Source: UBA168 sp011055275 (lineage in GTDB: Archaea; Thermoproteota; Thermoprotei_A; Marsarchaeales; UBA168). From it: a stretch of DNA of 64,000 bases. The position numbers were made by a program, and so were the translations under genes. The stretch lies in the NCBI GenBank assembly GCA_046635845.1, contig JAQQXN010000002.1; one strand, given 5' to 3'. Shown one piece after another: positions 24,193-36,685 of this stretch. The notes under the pieces were generated by a model. That model saw only the letters and a list, made by a program, of their open reading frames with translations. It was not told the origin of the DNA and made no database searches. The stretch's first letter is position 1, and each line of letters opens with the position of its first letter.

Positions 24193-24697
24193 CCTTCGAA
24201 GGCAATATAGTTAGGAATGCGCCATTAAACCTTTTCATAAGCTCCCGCCCCTCGAACAATCTGTCCAAGAAGACCGCCAAAGCGGCCACTTCAGAGTGAG
24301 GTTGATGGCCAACCGCAACGTTATAATCAGCTAGGTCATACACGTCACGAGGAACCTTTGAAGAACCCACGAAAACCATGACGCTTTCCTCGGCACTTAT
24401 CTGACCAATGATTGATTGAATGTCCTGCCCGTACATGGTAAGGTGAACCAGTTTTCCTCCCGCTTGTTTCCACTTCTTTATTTCCGCGGCGTAGTCATCT
24501 ATCCAGCTTACCCAGAAATCACCGCCCCACGTCTTGTTAACATGCACCAGGGAGCGAATCAAGGAGGGATCGCGCTCTCCGTAAACATACATGCCCTCAG
24601 CGCCAAACGCCCTAGCCACAAGCCCAACGTGGGTGCTTATCCTCTTATCCCTGTCTCTCCTATGCCCATACCTGAGGACCACGACCCTCATAGTCAT
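24134..24697 (-). CDS. trm56: tRNA (cytidine-56-2'-O)-methyltransferase Trm56
   Basis: A 187-residue SPOUT methyltransferase that methylates C56 in the tRNA T-loop. Typical opening MRVVVLRYGHRRDRDKRIST (a start two codons in is possible), then RAFGAEGMYV, VHLTMYGQDIQ, MVFVGSSKVPRDVYDLADYN (the knotted SAM site) and VGHQPHSEVAALAVFLDRLF. Its target position lies in the very loop that is interrupted by introns in two tRNA genes of this window, so splicing presumably precedes or competes with this modification. Confidence 0.93.
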   Translation of the reverse strand: MTMRVVVLRYGHRRDRDKRISTHVGLVARAFGAEGMYVYGERDPSLIRSLVHVNKTWGGDFWVSWIDDYAAEIKKWKQAGGKLVHLTMYGQDIQSIIGQISAEESVMVFVGSSKVPRDVYDLADYNVAVGHQPHSEVAALAVFLDRLFEGRELMKRFNGAFLTILPSKDGKIVVKAQDKESVQREVR

Positions 24698-24732
24698 AAC
24701 CGCTCATCCGCCTAAGAGCTTTCTCATATCCG

Positions 24733-24818
24733 CGCCGGGGACGGGATTTGAACCCGTGCGGCCACAAAGGACCACGGGCTTAGCGAGCCCGCTCCATACC
24801 AGGCTAGGAGACCCCGGC
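24733..24818 (-). tRNA. tRNA-Ser(GCT)
   Basis: An 86-nt class II tRNA: acceptor GCCGGGG/CCCCGGC with G73 (as expected for serine), D-stem TCC/GGA, anticodon stem CGGGC/GCCCG, a variable arm (GGTC/GGCC stem), T-arm ACGGG-TTCAAAT-CCCGT. The anticodon loop is TCGCTAA, giving GCT with C rather than T at position 33. No intron. Confidence 0.92.
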
Positions 24819-24865
24819 ATGAAAAAAAAGCACCTTTAGTTTTAAGGGTTTAGCCCAGATCGAGC

Positions 24866-26431
24866 CTATCCAGGTATGTGGAATGCCTTATCCACGTCAA
24901 AACCCATGCTCTTTCCCCACTTCTCCATGTAGTGGAGTATTATGAAGGGCCCTATGGAGACAAGCGCCCTAAGCACCGGGCGCAGGTAAGGTGGCACCGA
25001 CTTCACCGCTTGACTGAAGTACATGGCCTCCTTCGCCGTGTGCCTCCAAGTCCTGTAAAGCAGCGCGAAGCGAGCCTCGGTCATCTCCTTGCCGACGTCG
25101 AAGAACTGCTCGCCGCTTAGGACGGCCAGCGGCACAAAGGAAAGCGGAACGGCCACGAAATGCGCCTTGGGCCCTATCTTCTCTGGAAGTTCCCTCTCCA
25201 TCTTATCAATGAGCCTAACGCTGTCCCAAACATCCTCTTCGGTTTCTCCTGGAAGGCCCATTATCATGGTGTAGGCCGGGAACCAGTAGTTCTCGTTAAA
25301 GGTCTTGGTGCCCTCGAAAACCACCTTTTCCCACTCAGAGGGTGAGAAGGGAAGCATCTTGTTCCTCATATACTTCGCGAGAAGCTCTCCCGAAGCGGTT
25401 TCGAGACCGGGCTGTATCCCTATCCAGTTATCAGGACCCGCCTTAAGCACCGGAGAAAGCCTTGGCAGCAGCTTCTCATCGGCTATCACTGGTGCTATGG
25501 TGCCATGAGTGGGGTTGCTGTGGGTAACACCCTTGAAGGACATTATGGCCTGGAACATCTCAACTATGGCGTCAGTGTTCGGATAGAAGTGCCTCTTGTC
25601 CTCAAGTTTGTACAGGAATATGTCGTCGCTGTGCGCCCAAATGGCCGGCTTCCCTCCCTTAACGTTAACTTCGACCTCCTTCATTATCTTTTCAAGGTCC
25701 ATGTACCTTGCGCTTCTCACGTTCGGCGCGCAAAATTGACACCCCCTTCCGCAGCCCCTCATAACCTCAACCATCCCGTTCATGGCCGGATTGACTATGG
25801 GAGGTATGTCTTCGACCTTGGGCCACCCAAGCACCTTGTAGTTCTTGGGAAGCGACCCATCCTCGGCCTTCTTGAAAACCTCAACGGCCACATGGTCAAG
25901 CTCTCCCTGAACTAGGTTATCTATGGGAAGGGTCTCAAGCATGTCACGCCTCGTGTCCAGCTGCCAAGCTCCTGGACCCCCAACCAATATCTTCGCGTTC
26001 TTCCCCTTGGCTTTCCTTATGGCGTCGGCCTGCTGCACAAGCTCAAGAAACCTCTTCTTAGTGTAAGACGTGAACTGCCCGCCGAAAGTGAACATCATGG
26101 TGACGGGACCAAGACCCAAGGGATCCATGGTTGATATGCCGATTATCTTCGTCCTCTCATCAACGAACTGCGACAGGTGGTCGGGATCCGTCACGACAAT
26201 ATTCTCGCTGGGGAAGCCCTTGAGAAGTGCGGCTTCAAGCTTTCTAATACCATAAGGAGCGTAAATGGCGACGCCGTTCCTTGTGGGAAGCGGCGTAGCT
26301 ATGAAGTCAAAGAGCCTTTCTGGCACCCTTTCAACAGGTGCGCATCCGAAGAAATCGGCAAGTGGTATGTTCCTGTACTCGCTCATCATCGTCTTATCTG
26401 TTGTGAGCACTATCTCTGGCAACTTAGTCAC
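24866..26431 (-). CDS. B12-binding-type radical SAM enzyme, possible lipid-modifying (Grs-like)
   Basis: A 521-residue protein starting at GTG 26431. N-terminal Rossmann-like half with GVAIYAPYGIRKLEAALLKG, GISTMDPLGLGPVTMMFTFG and KILVGGPGAWQLD, as in cobalamin-binding radical SAM proteins; then the 4Fe-4S loop CGRGCQFC inside EVMRGCGRGCQFCAPNVR; then a TIM barrel with MIMGLPGETEEDVWDS. This arrangement resembles the archaeal family that includes GDGT ring synthases (GrsA/B). The role is inferred; other B12-radical SAM functions are possible. Translationally coupled to the TnpA-like gene (GTGA). Confidence 0.7.
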   Translation of the reverse strand: MTKLPEIVLTTDKTMMSEYRNIPLADFFGCAPVERVPERLFDFIATPLPTRNGVAIYAPYGIRKLEAALLKGFPSENIVVTDPDHLSQFVDERTKIIGISTMDPLGLGPVTMMFTFGGQFTSYTKKRFLELVQQADAIRKAKGKNAKILVGGPGAWQLDTRRDMLETLPIDNLVQGELDHVAVEVFKKAEDGSLPKNYKVLGWPKVEDIPPIVNPAMNGMVEVMRGCGRGCQFCAPNVRSARYMDLEKIMKEVEVNVKGGKPAIWAHSDDIFLYKLEDKRHFYPNTDAIVEMFQAIMSFKGVTHSNPTHGTIAPVIADEKLLPRLSPVLKAGPDNWIGIQPGLETASGELLAKYMRNKMLPFSPSEWEKVVFEGTKTFNENYWFPAYTMIMGLPGETEEDVWDSVRLIDKMERELPEKIGPKAHFVAVPLSFVPLAVLSGEQFFDVGKEMTEARFALLYRTWRHTAKEAMYFSQAVKSVPPYLRPVLRALVSIGPFIILHYMEKWGKSMGFDVDKAFHIPG

Positions 26432-26841
26432 CTCGAGTGTTTGGCCTTGATGCTGCGCTTCTTCTCGCTGACCCAGCGAGAAAGCGATCCCAACGTGGTT
26501 TCATCAACCCTCTGATTGTAAACCACGTAATCCCTGGTCCAGAGCGACGGAAGCTTCTTGAGCTCTGGGAAATGAGACCTTAAGGCTCCAGACGTCCTCG
26601 CCTTAATGTGAGCAAGAGCGTTATGTGGGGCGACCTTCGGGTCAACGCCAAGCTCCAGGTAGACGGCGTTCGGGTATATTATGCGCTTCCCAACTTCAAA
26701 GCCCTTTTCCGTTGCGGCGTCGTTTATGAGCTGCTCTAGCTTCTCCCTTATGCTTCCCACCAGCACTGATTTCCTTCTCTTGGTCTCCCAGAAGAAGGAA
26801 TACCACAGCCTCTGTTGATATACCAAATTTATCGACAACAT
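26428..26841 (-). CDS. TnpA-like (IS200 Y1 fold) protein lacking catalytic motifs
   Basis: A 137-residue protein with the IS200 TnpA plan: WYSFFWETKRRKSVLVGSI at the KYRR-V-L position, SIREKLEQLINDAATEKGFE, then LAHIKARTSGALRSHFPELK at the lK-x-x-s-a-r-x-L-x-x-x-f-P helix, and LWTRDYVVYNQ at the LW-x-x-x-Y segment. The HUH strand reads NAVYLELGV, with no histidines, and the helix that carries the nucleophilic Tyr reads RWVSEKK, with no Tyr. So it should bind but not cut DNA or RNA. A TATA box (CTTATAAAAG, ~26851-26860) suggests the start may be TTG 26826. Overlaps the radical SAM gene by 4 bp. Confidence 0.72.
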   Translation of the reverse strand: MLSINLVYQQRLWYSFFWETKRRKSVLVGSIREKLEQLINDAATEKGFEVGKRIIYPNAVYLELGVDPKVAPHNALAHIKARTSGALRSHFPELKKLPSLWTRDYVVYNQRVDETTLGSLSRWVSEKKRSIKAKHSR

Positions 26842-26872
26842 TATAACGGGCTTTTATAAGCGTATCTATCGT

Positions 26873-27187
26873 TTGGCGGCGGCCCTGAAGGTGCCAGGCA
26901 AGGCCCGACGCTTGGATCGCGGATGAGCTTGCCCATCACCCCTGAACGACCGAGTTCGCCGGTGTGACTGCTCCCTTCCGGGCCTAGTCCGTTCCCGGCG
27001 GCTAACCCGCTTCCCTTCCCTCCGGAAGGGAACTCGGGCCCTCGGCCCCCAGGGGGTAAGGGTTCATCGCCCATTTGGCCCGCTTTCCTCCCGTCGGCCC
27101 CGCCTTTTACACCCCCAGTTGCTGGCCCCAGCTGATGCCCGTTGCTGGCTGGGGAGAGGGCAGGCCTCCGACCCTACCCGCCGCCAA
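26873..27187 (-). ncRNA. Signal recognition particle RNA (7S)
   Basis: A ~315-nt GC-rich RNA. The ends pair (TTGGCGGCGG at the 5' end with CCGCCGCCAA at the 3' end). The S-domain helix 8 signature GGCCCGGAAGGGAGCAGTC is present on the minus strand near 26967-26985, followed by a long arm. Size and closed terminal helix are those of archaeal SRP RNA. A TATA box lies about 20-25 bp before the 5' end. Ends are estimated from pairing. Confidence 0.9.
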
Positions 27188-27200
27188 TACTTACCCAACC

Positions 27201-27212
27201 GAGTTTAAAAAG
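27201..27212 (-). promoter_or_regulatory. TATA box of the SRP RNA gene
   Basis: CTTTTTAAACTC on the minus strand, centred about 20-25 bp before the predicted 5' end of the 7S RNA, in the short gap after the TtuA-like gene stop. Confidence 0.65.
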
Positions 27213-27219
27213 GCCGCGC

Positions 27220-28167
27220 TCAGCGCTCTTGGTTGGCCCCGATTAGAGCTCCCTTGACCGAGAAGTTGATCTCGCAAACCCTGCAGTATTTCCGCCCTCC
27301 AGATGTGGGATACCCGCAGCTGGCGCACCGCGCTCTGCTGAGCCCTTTTCCTTTATCTTTTAGCTCGTCGCCAAGCCTCACAAGGCTATCGCGCGCCGCA
27401 GGGTGATCCCTTACCAGTATGTCAAGAAAAGACCTCACTTCATCTCTAAGAGATAGGCGAGCGTATGGGCATTCCTCCTCCTCGGCCGGTATCCCCATGA
27501 GGTAAGCGTAGAAGGCCGCCTCCCTCTCGGTTACCCTCCTCATGGGCTTTATCCTGGGAACGTAGAAGGCCGCCAACTCCTCCGCGTAGTTCTCAGAGCG
27601 CCTTAAGGCCTGCGAATCACCTCTTATAACGTTCATCAGCACGGTTTCTGCCTCATCGTCCAGGTTGTGGGCTATGGCCAAGTAGTCAGCCCCAAGTTCT
27701 TTCGCGTAGTCGTTTAACGCCCTTCTCCTGAGAACGCCGCATATGCTGCAGGGCTCCTCCTTTCCCTTAAGTGCCACGACCGCTTCATCAAGAGTGAAAC
27801 CGTACTTCTGCTTAAAGCTCCTGAGCTCCCACTCTATTCCCCTCTCCTGAGCTATTCTTCTTATCAGGTCAAATCTCCTTCTCCTGTACTCTCCCCCCTC
27901 AATTCCCTCATCAACGGTAAGCGCTATGAGCTCAACGTCGTACTCCCTTTCCACCCTCCAGAGCAAGTCCATCATAACGAGACTGTCCTTTCCTCCCGAT
28001 ATACCCATGGCTATTCTGATGTGGCGCTTTTCCTTCCCTATCCCTTCACCCCTTATCTCCTTTCTTACCCTGTCTTCCAATCCTTCCCTGAAATGCTCCT
28101 CGCATAGCGCTGTGCCCGACCTCCTATCAACGTAAACCGCGGGCCTTCCGCACTTCTTGCATTCCAT
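27220..28167 (-). CDS. tRNA thiolation protein of the TtuA/NcsA family
   Basis: A 315-residue PP-loop ATPase that adds sulfur to tRNA (position 54 in TtuA, wobble 34 in NcsA; not separable here). N-terminal zinc finger CKKC...C..H, PP-loop GISGGKDSLVMMDLLWR (about 54-70), the cluster/catalytic motif PCSICG (about 138-143), LAIAHNLDDEAETVLMN, and a C-terminal zinc finger CASC...CRVC. Full-length. It follows S2P by 1 bp, so the two are co-transcribed. Confidence 0.88.
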   Translation of the reverse strand: MECKKCGRPAVYVDRRSGTALCEEHFREGLEDRVRKEIRGEGIGKEKRHIRIAMGISGGKDSLVMMDLLWRVEREYDVELIALTVDEGIEGGEYRRRRFDLIRRIAQERGIEWELRSFKQKYGFTLDEAVVALKGKEEPCSICGVLRRRALNDYAKELGADYLAIAHNLDDEAETVLMNVIRGDSQALRRSENYAEELAAFYVPRIKPMRRVTEREAAFYAYLMGIPAEEEECPYARLSLRDEVRSFLDILVRDHPAARDSLVRLGDELKDKGKGLSRARCASCGYPTSGGRKYCRVCEINFSVKGALIGANQER

Positions 28168-28168
28168 T

Positions 28169-29323
28169 TTAAAGTAAAGTCGAGGCGGAAAATATCAGGT
28201 TTGCGAGCAGCAACCCGATGGCGAGGGTTTCGAGCGAAAGCGCGATGCCGTTTCCAAGACTGGACGGCAGCCCCCTTTCCTTTAGCGTGGCCACGATCTC
28301 CTTAAAGAACTGGTCGCCGTCAAGCAGAGGTATGGGCAGGGCGTTAAAAATCCCAACGTTAAGGTTTATGAACCATATCCAGAAGCCGTAAGTCTGAAGC
28401 TGAAGCCACGCGCTGGTGGAAAGGCCAAGGTAAGCGCGCGGAGTGAAGAAGGGCATGCTGCTGAGCTCAACCCCTATGAAGCCCTTATCGCTTGATCCAT
28501 AAGCGGTGGGCACGCTGCCCAACTTTCCGGTCAGGTTGCCGTGATTTGTTACAATGGTTATGAGCTGTCCTGGGTGCGTTTTGGCCAGCACCGCCGATAG
28601 TGCTGAAAGCGTACCCGTGGCCGTGTTGTTCAAACCATATATGAGGTAACCCGCCTTGATCCCAAGGCTAGACGCCAAAGTGCCCGGTATAATGCCCTGC
28701 ACGACCACAGCGTTTGGTGAGCTGGGATATCCATTGAGAAAAAGCACGAGCAGCCCCAAGACTATTCCCGCCGTAGCCAAGTTAGCCATGCTGCCGGCCG
28801 CGAGAACCCTTAGCTTAGAGCCGTGGGAAGCTTCCTTGAACGATTGCTCGTCGGGCTCGGTGAACGCGCCTATGGGAAAAGCGAGAATGAATATGACCCC
28901 GAGCTTGTTCACCTTAACTCCGCCGTTTCTAGCTGCCACGGCGTGAGAGAACTCGTGAACCACCACAGTTACTGCAAGCGCCACAAGTCCTGGAAGGAGA
29001 GGTATCGTCAGACCCGGCACCACGGGCATAACCGTGGCCTGCGGTTTTACCGCCATTAGCCCCTTTGCAAGGTCCCCCCCGAGAAGGTATATGGCCGCGG
29101 CGGTGCTGGCCGCAAAAACCGCGACACCCAAAGTGAACCAGCCCTTCCATACCCTCTTGGCGCTTCTGGATATCCTGTCTATGAGCTCGTTAAGGGCAGC
29201 TGAGCTGTAGATCGCGTAACCTGGTCCCAGCTTCAGGCCGCTTGGTTTTTTCAGGTAGCCAAATATCCAAAGAGCTGCGGTCACGGCCAGAAACCCAGCC
29301 AGCCACGCTACGTAACCTTGCAA
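28169..29323 (-). CDS. Site-2-protease-like membrane metalloprotease (M50)
   Basis: A 384-residue multi-pass membrane protein. The zinc site HEFSH lies in VTVVVHEFSHAVAARNGGVK (about residues 115-134); a PDZ-like domain (GIIPGTLASSLGIKAGYLIY) occupies about 210-270; the third zinc ligand is in PIPLLDGDQFF (about 338-348). It would cleave membrane-bound regulators, substrates unknown. First gene of a unit with the tRNA thiolase. Confidence 0.88.
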   Translation of the reverse strand: MQGYVAWLAGFLAVTAALWIFGYLKKPSGLKLGPGYAIYSSAALNELIDRISRSAKRVWKGWFTLGVAVFAASTAAAIYLLGGDLAKGLMAVKPQATVMPVVPGLTIPLLPGLVALAVTVVVHEFSHAVAARNGGVKVNKLGVIFILAFPIGAFTEPDEQSFKEASHGSKLRVLAAGSMANLATAGIVLGLLVLFLNGYPSSPNAVVVQGIIPGTLASSLGIKAGYLIYGLNNTATGTLSALSAVLAKTHPGQLITIVTNHGNLTGKLGSVPTAYGSSDKGFIGVELSSMPFFTPRAYLGLSTSAWLQLQTYGFWIWFINLNVGIFNALPIPLLDGDQFFKEIVATLKERGLPSSLGNGIALSLETLAIGLLLANLIFSASTLL

Positions 29324-29390
29324 GCTTCTGTCCCCTTACGTGACTTTTAGGGTCACGTTTAAACGTTTTTCACGCCCCCATAAACTGCAA

Positions 29391-29759
29391 ATGCATGTAG
29401 GCATAAGCTCCAACTTGGTAAGAAGAAGAGGTTGGATAATCACGGTTATCAGCGTAAGCAAGGTACCAGTACCAGTGCTTATAGTGCACGATAAGGCAAG
29501 CGACCGTTTTTACGCAATGGATGGGGTGTGCGCCCACTTTGGTTGCGGATTGCTAACCGACGTGCAAGGACTTAGTGCCCGCTGCCCAATACATGGAGCC
29601 GTATACGACGTCAGGACGGGCAATCGCGTGACCGAACCCAGCTCAAATCCGTCCTCGCCATGTGGCTTCTGCGCCGGACGCATACCGCTGAGGACCTACG
29701 CAATCCCTGGTGATAACGGCGCCCTGGACCTAGAGGTAGAGAGACGGTTTACCGCGTAA
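29391..29759 (+). CDS. Rieske-type [2Fe-2S] ferredoxin
   Basis: About 122 residues from ATG 29391; a TATA box (GTTTAAACG, 29357-29365) fits this start better than the GTG at 29340, which would precede it. Both cluster boxes are present: CAHFGCGLL (C-x-H) and CPIHGAVYDVRTG (C-x2-H). There is no membrane anchor, so it is a soluble Rieske protein, like those serving oxygenases or nitrite reductases; no oxygenase lies nearby. A short CGFC lies after the second box, near the C-terminus. Confidence 0.85.
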   Translation: MHVGISSNLVRRRGWIITVISVSKVPVPVLIVHDKASDRFYAMDGVCAHFGCGLLTDVQGLSARCPIHGAVYDVRTGNRVTEPSSNPSSPCGFCAGRIPLRTYAIPGDNGALDLEVERRFTA

Positions 29760-29777
29760 GACCCCGCACGCGGATCA

Positions 29778-30836
29778 TCATCGCGAAAACGCTCGCCAGC
29801 GGAGTATGGCCGCTATTCCTCCCAATCCCTGCAGCTCAGCTCCTCCTTCCTCCGAGATTATCTCCACCGTTCCCCCATCGCGTTCCACGTCTTCCACTAT
29901 ATCCATCAGTTTTTCTGGGGGATCCTTAAGCAGCTTTGTGCTGAGCAGCAGCACTTCAACCATGCCCTGTTTTGCGGACTCGGCAACGGCCTCTACTCCA
30001 ACGGCAACGCCCTTGCCTTGGGAAAGCCTATCGAACACCTCCTTTATGAGTTCCCTCTCCTTAGCAACCCTTAGCTTTGAAGAGTATGCACCAAACTCCG
30101 GGTTATCCCTCAGAAGCTCGAGCCCCTCCTCCCCGCCGTAAGAAGAAACCAGATGATTAAACCTCACGGACTTAAACGGCCCACGGCTTTCCACCGAGCG
30201 CTTGAACTCATCCAGCACCACGCTCGGTCCCGTCACTATCACCTCGTTCAGCTTCCTCTTCTGCAGCTCTGATAAGAGGATCGATCCCACTTCCGAAAAG
30301 AACTCGCCGAGGTGGGCATCCTCTTCCTCCCTCTTTGCCCTGAGCTCCGTTATCTTCTCGAACCCATATGTCCAGAGCGCCGCAAGGGCAGCTGAACCCA
30401 TGTCAATGGAAAGGATGAGCGCGTTGGCCTCCGTGCTTTCATTGGCGCTCATGAGCTTTCTCTCCAGCGGATCAAAGGGACCGTCCTTTCTTATTTCCAC
30501 CTCGTCTCCAACGCCAACCGATATGGATTGGTGCTCACCCTTCTGGGCTACCCACTCCATTCCTCTTTCAATTCCCACTATCCTCCCAAGAAACCTCATG
30601 GAATCCGTGAAGGGTTGGAACTCAACCCTTTCCACTTCTATGGCCAAGCTCAGCGATATCCTGCGCTTATCCCTCACATCTCCTCCTTCGTCTCTCAACT
30701 TCAACTGCCTCGTCGTCTTGCCGACCAAAACGTAGCCGGGTTTGACCACGAAGCTCAGTTTCCAAAGGTCGTCAAAGCTCTCGACCTTTATAACCACATC
30801 GCCTTCTCCTTTTTCTTCGGATTTCAAGAACCTCAC
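29778..30836 (-). CDS. pelA: Pelota (aPelota) ribosome rescue factor
   Basis: A 352-residue three-domain protein that splits stalled ribosomes with ABCE1. Domain 1 (1-130, SFDDLWKLSFVVKPGYVLVG, RRISLSLAIEVERVEF), domain 2 (about 135-255, LILSIDMGSAALAALWTYGF, VIVTGPSVVLDEFKRSV), domain 3 (about 260-350, GMVEVLLLSTKLL, ILRWRAF). No GGQ motif, as expected for Pelota rather than aRF1. The gene ends close to Rieske and starts about 70 bp past the 23S 3' end. Confidence 0.93.
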   Translation of the reverse strand: MRFLKSEEKGEGDVVIKVESFDDLWKLSFVVKPGYVLVGKTTRQLKLRDEGGDVRDKRRISLSLAIEVERVEFQPFTDSMRFLGRIVGIERGMEWVAQKGEHQSISVGVGDEVEIRKDGPFDPLERKLMSANESTEANALILSIDMGSAALAALWTYGFEKITELRAKREEEDAHLGEFFSEVGSILLSELQKRKLNEVIVTGPSVVLDEFKRSVESRGPFKSVRFNHLVSSYGGEEGLELLRDNPEFGAYSSKLRVAKERELIKEVFDRLSQGKGVAVGVEAVAESAKQGMVEVLLLSTKLLKDPPEKLMDIVEDVERDGGTVEIISEEGGAELQGLGGIAAILRWRAFSR

Positions 30837-30904
30837 CTTGCTAACGCCGTGAATGGCCGATATTTCGCCCGACGCAGGCTTTCAAACGCAACCTCGAGCT
30901 AACT

Positions 30905-33885
<2,981 letters not shown>

Positions 33886-34031
33886 ACATCAACCTGCGTC
33901 AGTCTGGCGTATCAACCATTCACGGCGTTCAACGCGAGGAACTGCTTCCTCGCTCCCGCAATCAGTTCGAGGCCCACGCCCCGGACATCACAATTGAAGA
34001 GGGTACCCTTTACACTTCCCTAAAATATTAT
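33886..34031 (-). other. 16S-23S internal spacer
   Basis: About 146 bp between the two rRNAs, without a tRNA gene. It contains part of the 16S processing stem (CCCTAAAATA at 34018-34027). Confidence 0.7.
34018..34027 (-). repeat. 16S rRNA processing stem, 3' arm
   Basis: CCCTAAAATA (plus strand) is complementary to TATTTTAGGG at 35528-35537, on the other side of 16S. The two arms would bring the 16S ends together for splicing-endonuclease cleavage, the archaeal pre-rRNA route. Confidence 0.7.
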
Positions 34032-35513
<1,482 letters not shown>

Positions 35514-36362
35514 GACCGTTTGAAACTTATTTTAGGGGAATTTATGCGGATACCCTCTTCCGATCTGAACCCATTCAGTTCAGGTCGCCATCACCTAAGC
35601 GTACTCCATCGCTGGAGGCGGCATCTTCATCCCCGGCCATCCGGCCTTGGTCTTGCCGCACCGCCGCACGATGGAGGCAAGTAAGATTAGTTGGGGGAGA
35701 TTTAAGCGCTTCCCCTTTTTTCATGTGCATTTTCACCATCCACTCCCAATCCCTTAAGAGCAACTCAGAGAGAGACAGCCTCCATAAAGTCGACCTCTCT
35801 GCGTTCTGCAATAGCTGTGTGAGATGAAGTGTTTATCGGGAAGCGGAGGAACTAAAAGCCCATCTTTCCTCTGAAAACCTCAAAACAAGTCCATTCTCTT
35901 AGGCCTAATTCAGTGTAATATGGCTTATCTTGCTGATAAAAAAACCGATCAGCGTATAATTATGAAAATCTGCTCTCTCATAACTGCTTTCCAGGATAAC
36001 CGGCGAATGCAAAGAGGTAAAGAGGCTCCAGCAATACTAAGCCAAAACGAAGTAACGAATTCCCCCTCCGCTTCCAATCCCGCGCATATCGATTGCAGTT
36101 GACAAGCTATGCTGTGCACCAATTAAGAGGGACCATAAAGCAGGCCGTACACTTCTCCGCTGATTGCCATTAGTTGATACATAGGGTAGGGCTACTAGCT
36201 CCTGAAGGAGTGCATTTGATCTTTTTGATACCTCTGCTATGAAGTACGTCATTACCATATCGAACGCGAAAAGCCCCGACTCCAAGAAGTTGACACAATA
36301 CTTCAGTTCCATGCTCTTGTTCGAACCTTCTCCTCTCAAAACGCGTTTCCTTAAGTGATAGT
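35514..36362. other. rRNA leader, promoter and gene-free sequence
   Basis: The first ~170 bp are the rRNA leader; the 16S processing-stem 5' arm TATTTTAGGG is at 35528-35537. A likely rRNA promoter is at 35698-35708. Beyond about 35820 there is no gene I can support; a 100-codon minus-strand frame at 36037-36339 has no recognisable features. Confidence 0.5.
35698..35708 (-). promoter_or_regulatory. Probable rRNA operon TATA box
   Basis: GCGCTTAAATC on the minus strand, about 190 bp before the 16S 5' end, set in a purine/pyrimidine-biased flank. Placed by inspection; the transcript would carry a leader of roughly 160 nt including the processing stem. Confidence 0.5.
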
Positions 36363-36540
36363 ACTTTGTCTACGCCGAGCCCTACGGCGACCCCCCCATG
36401 GATGTTGCGGCAGGCCTCCTGATCATGATCAATATTCTAAGGTCAACCTCATCGAACGTGACAACGATCCTGTCCGCCTTGGTCAGCTCCCTGAGCTCTT
36501 TTATTTTTCCACCGATACCCTCGATTGAGTGTAAAATTTA
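36363..36540 (+). pseudogene. TnpB C-terminal remnant (weak)
   Basis: One frame reads YFVYAEPYGDPPMDVAAGLL followed by IMINILRSTSSN. The AINIL-like end and the DNA (CAATATTCTAAGGTCAACCT) resemble the end of the tnpB remnant at 14.2 kb (TTAATATTCTAAAGGTTGAT). Probably the tail of another IS605-type tnpB; the rest is gone. Confidence 0.45.
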
Positions 36541-36685
36541 GCATTACGCTGACTTTAAACATAAACCCGATTCAGCACAACACACCGATAGAAAGCCGGT
36601 CACATGCTACCTCAAAATTTCAAGATCAAGCTCTAGCCTGAAGGAAAGGCATTTATTGAAGTGCCGAATATTTCTGTAAAAAAAA

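Noticed and set aside
36037..36339. 100-codon minus-strand frame
   Set aside because: No motif, no clear promoter, and it lies in a region with transposon debris.
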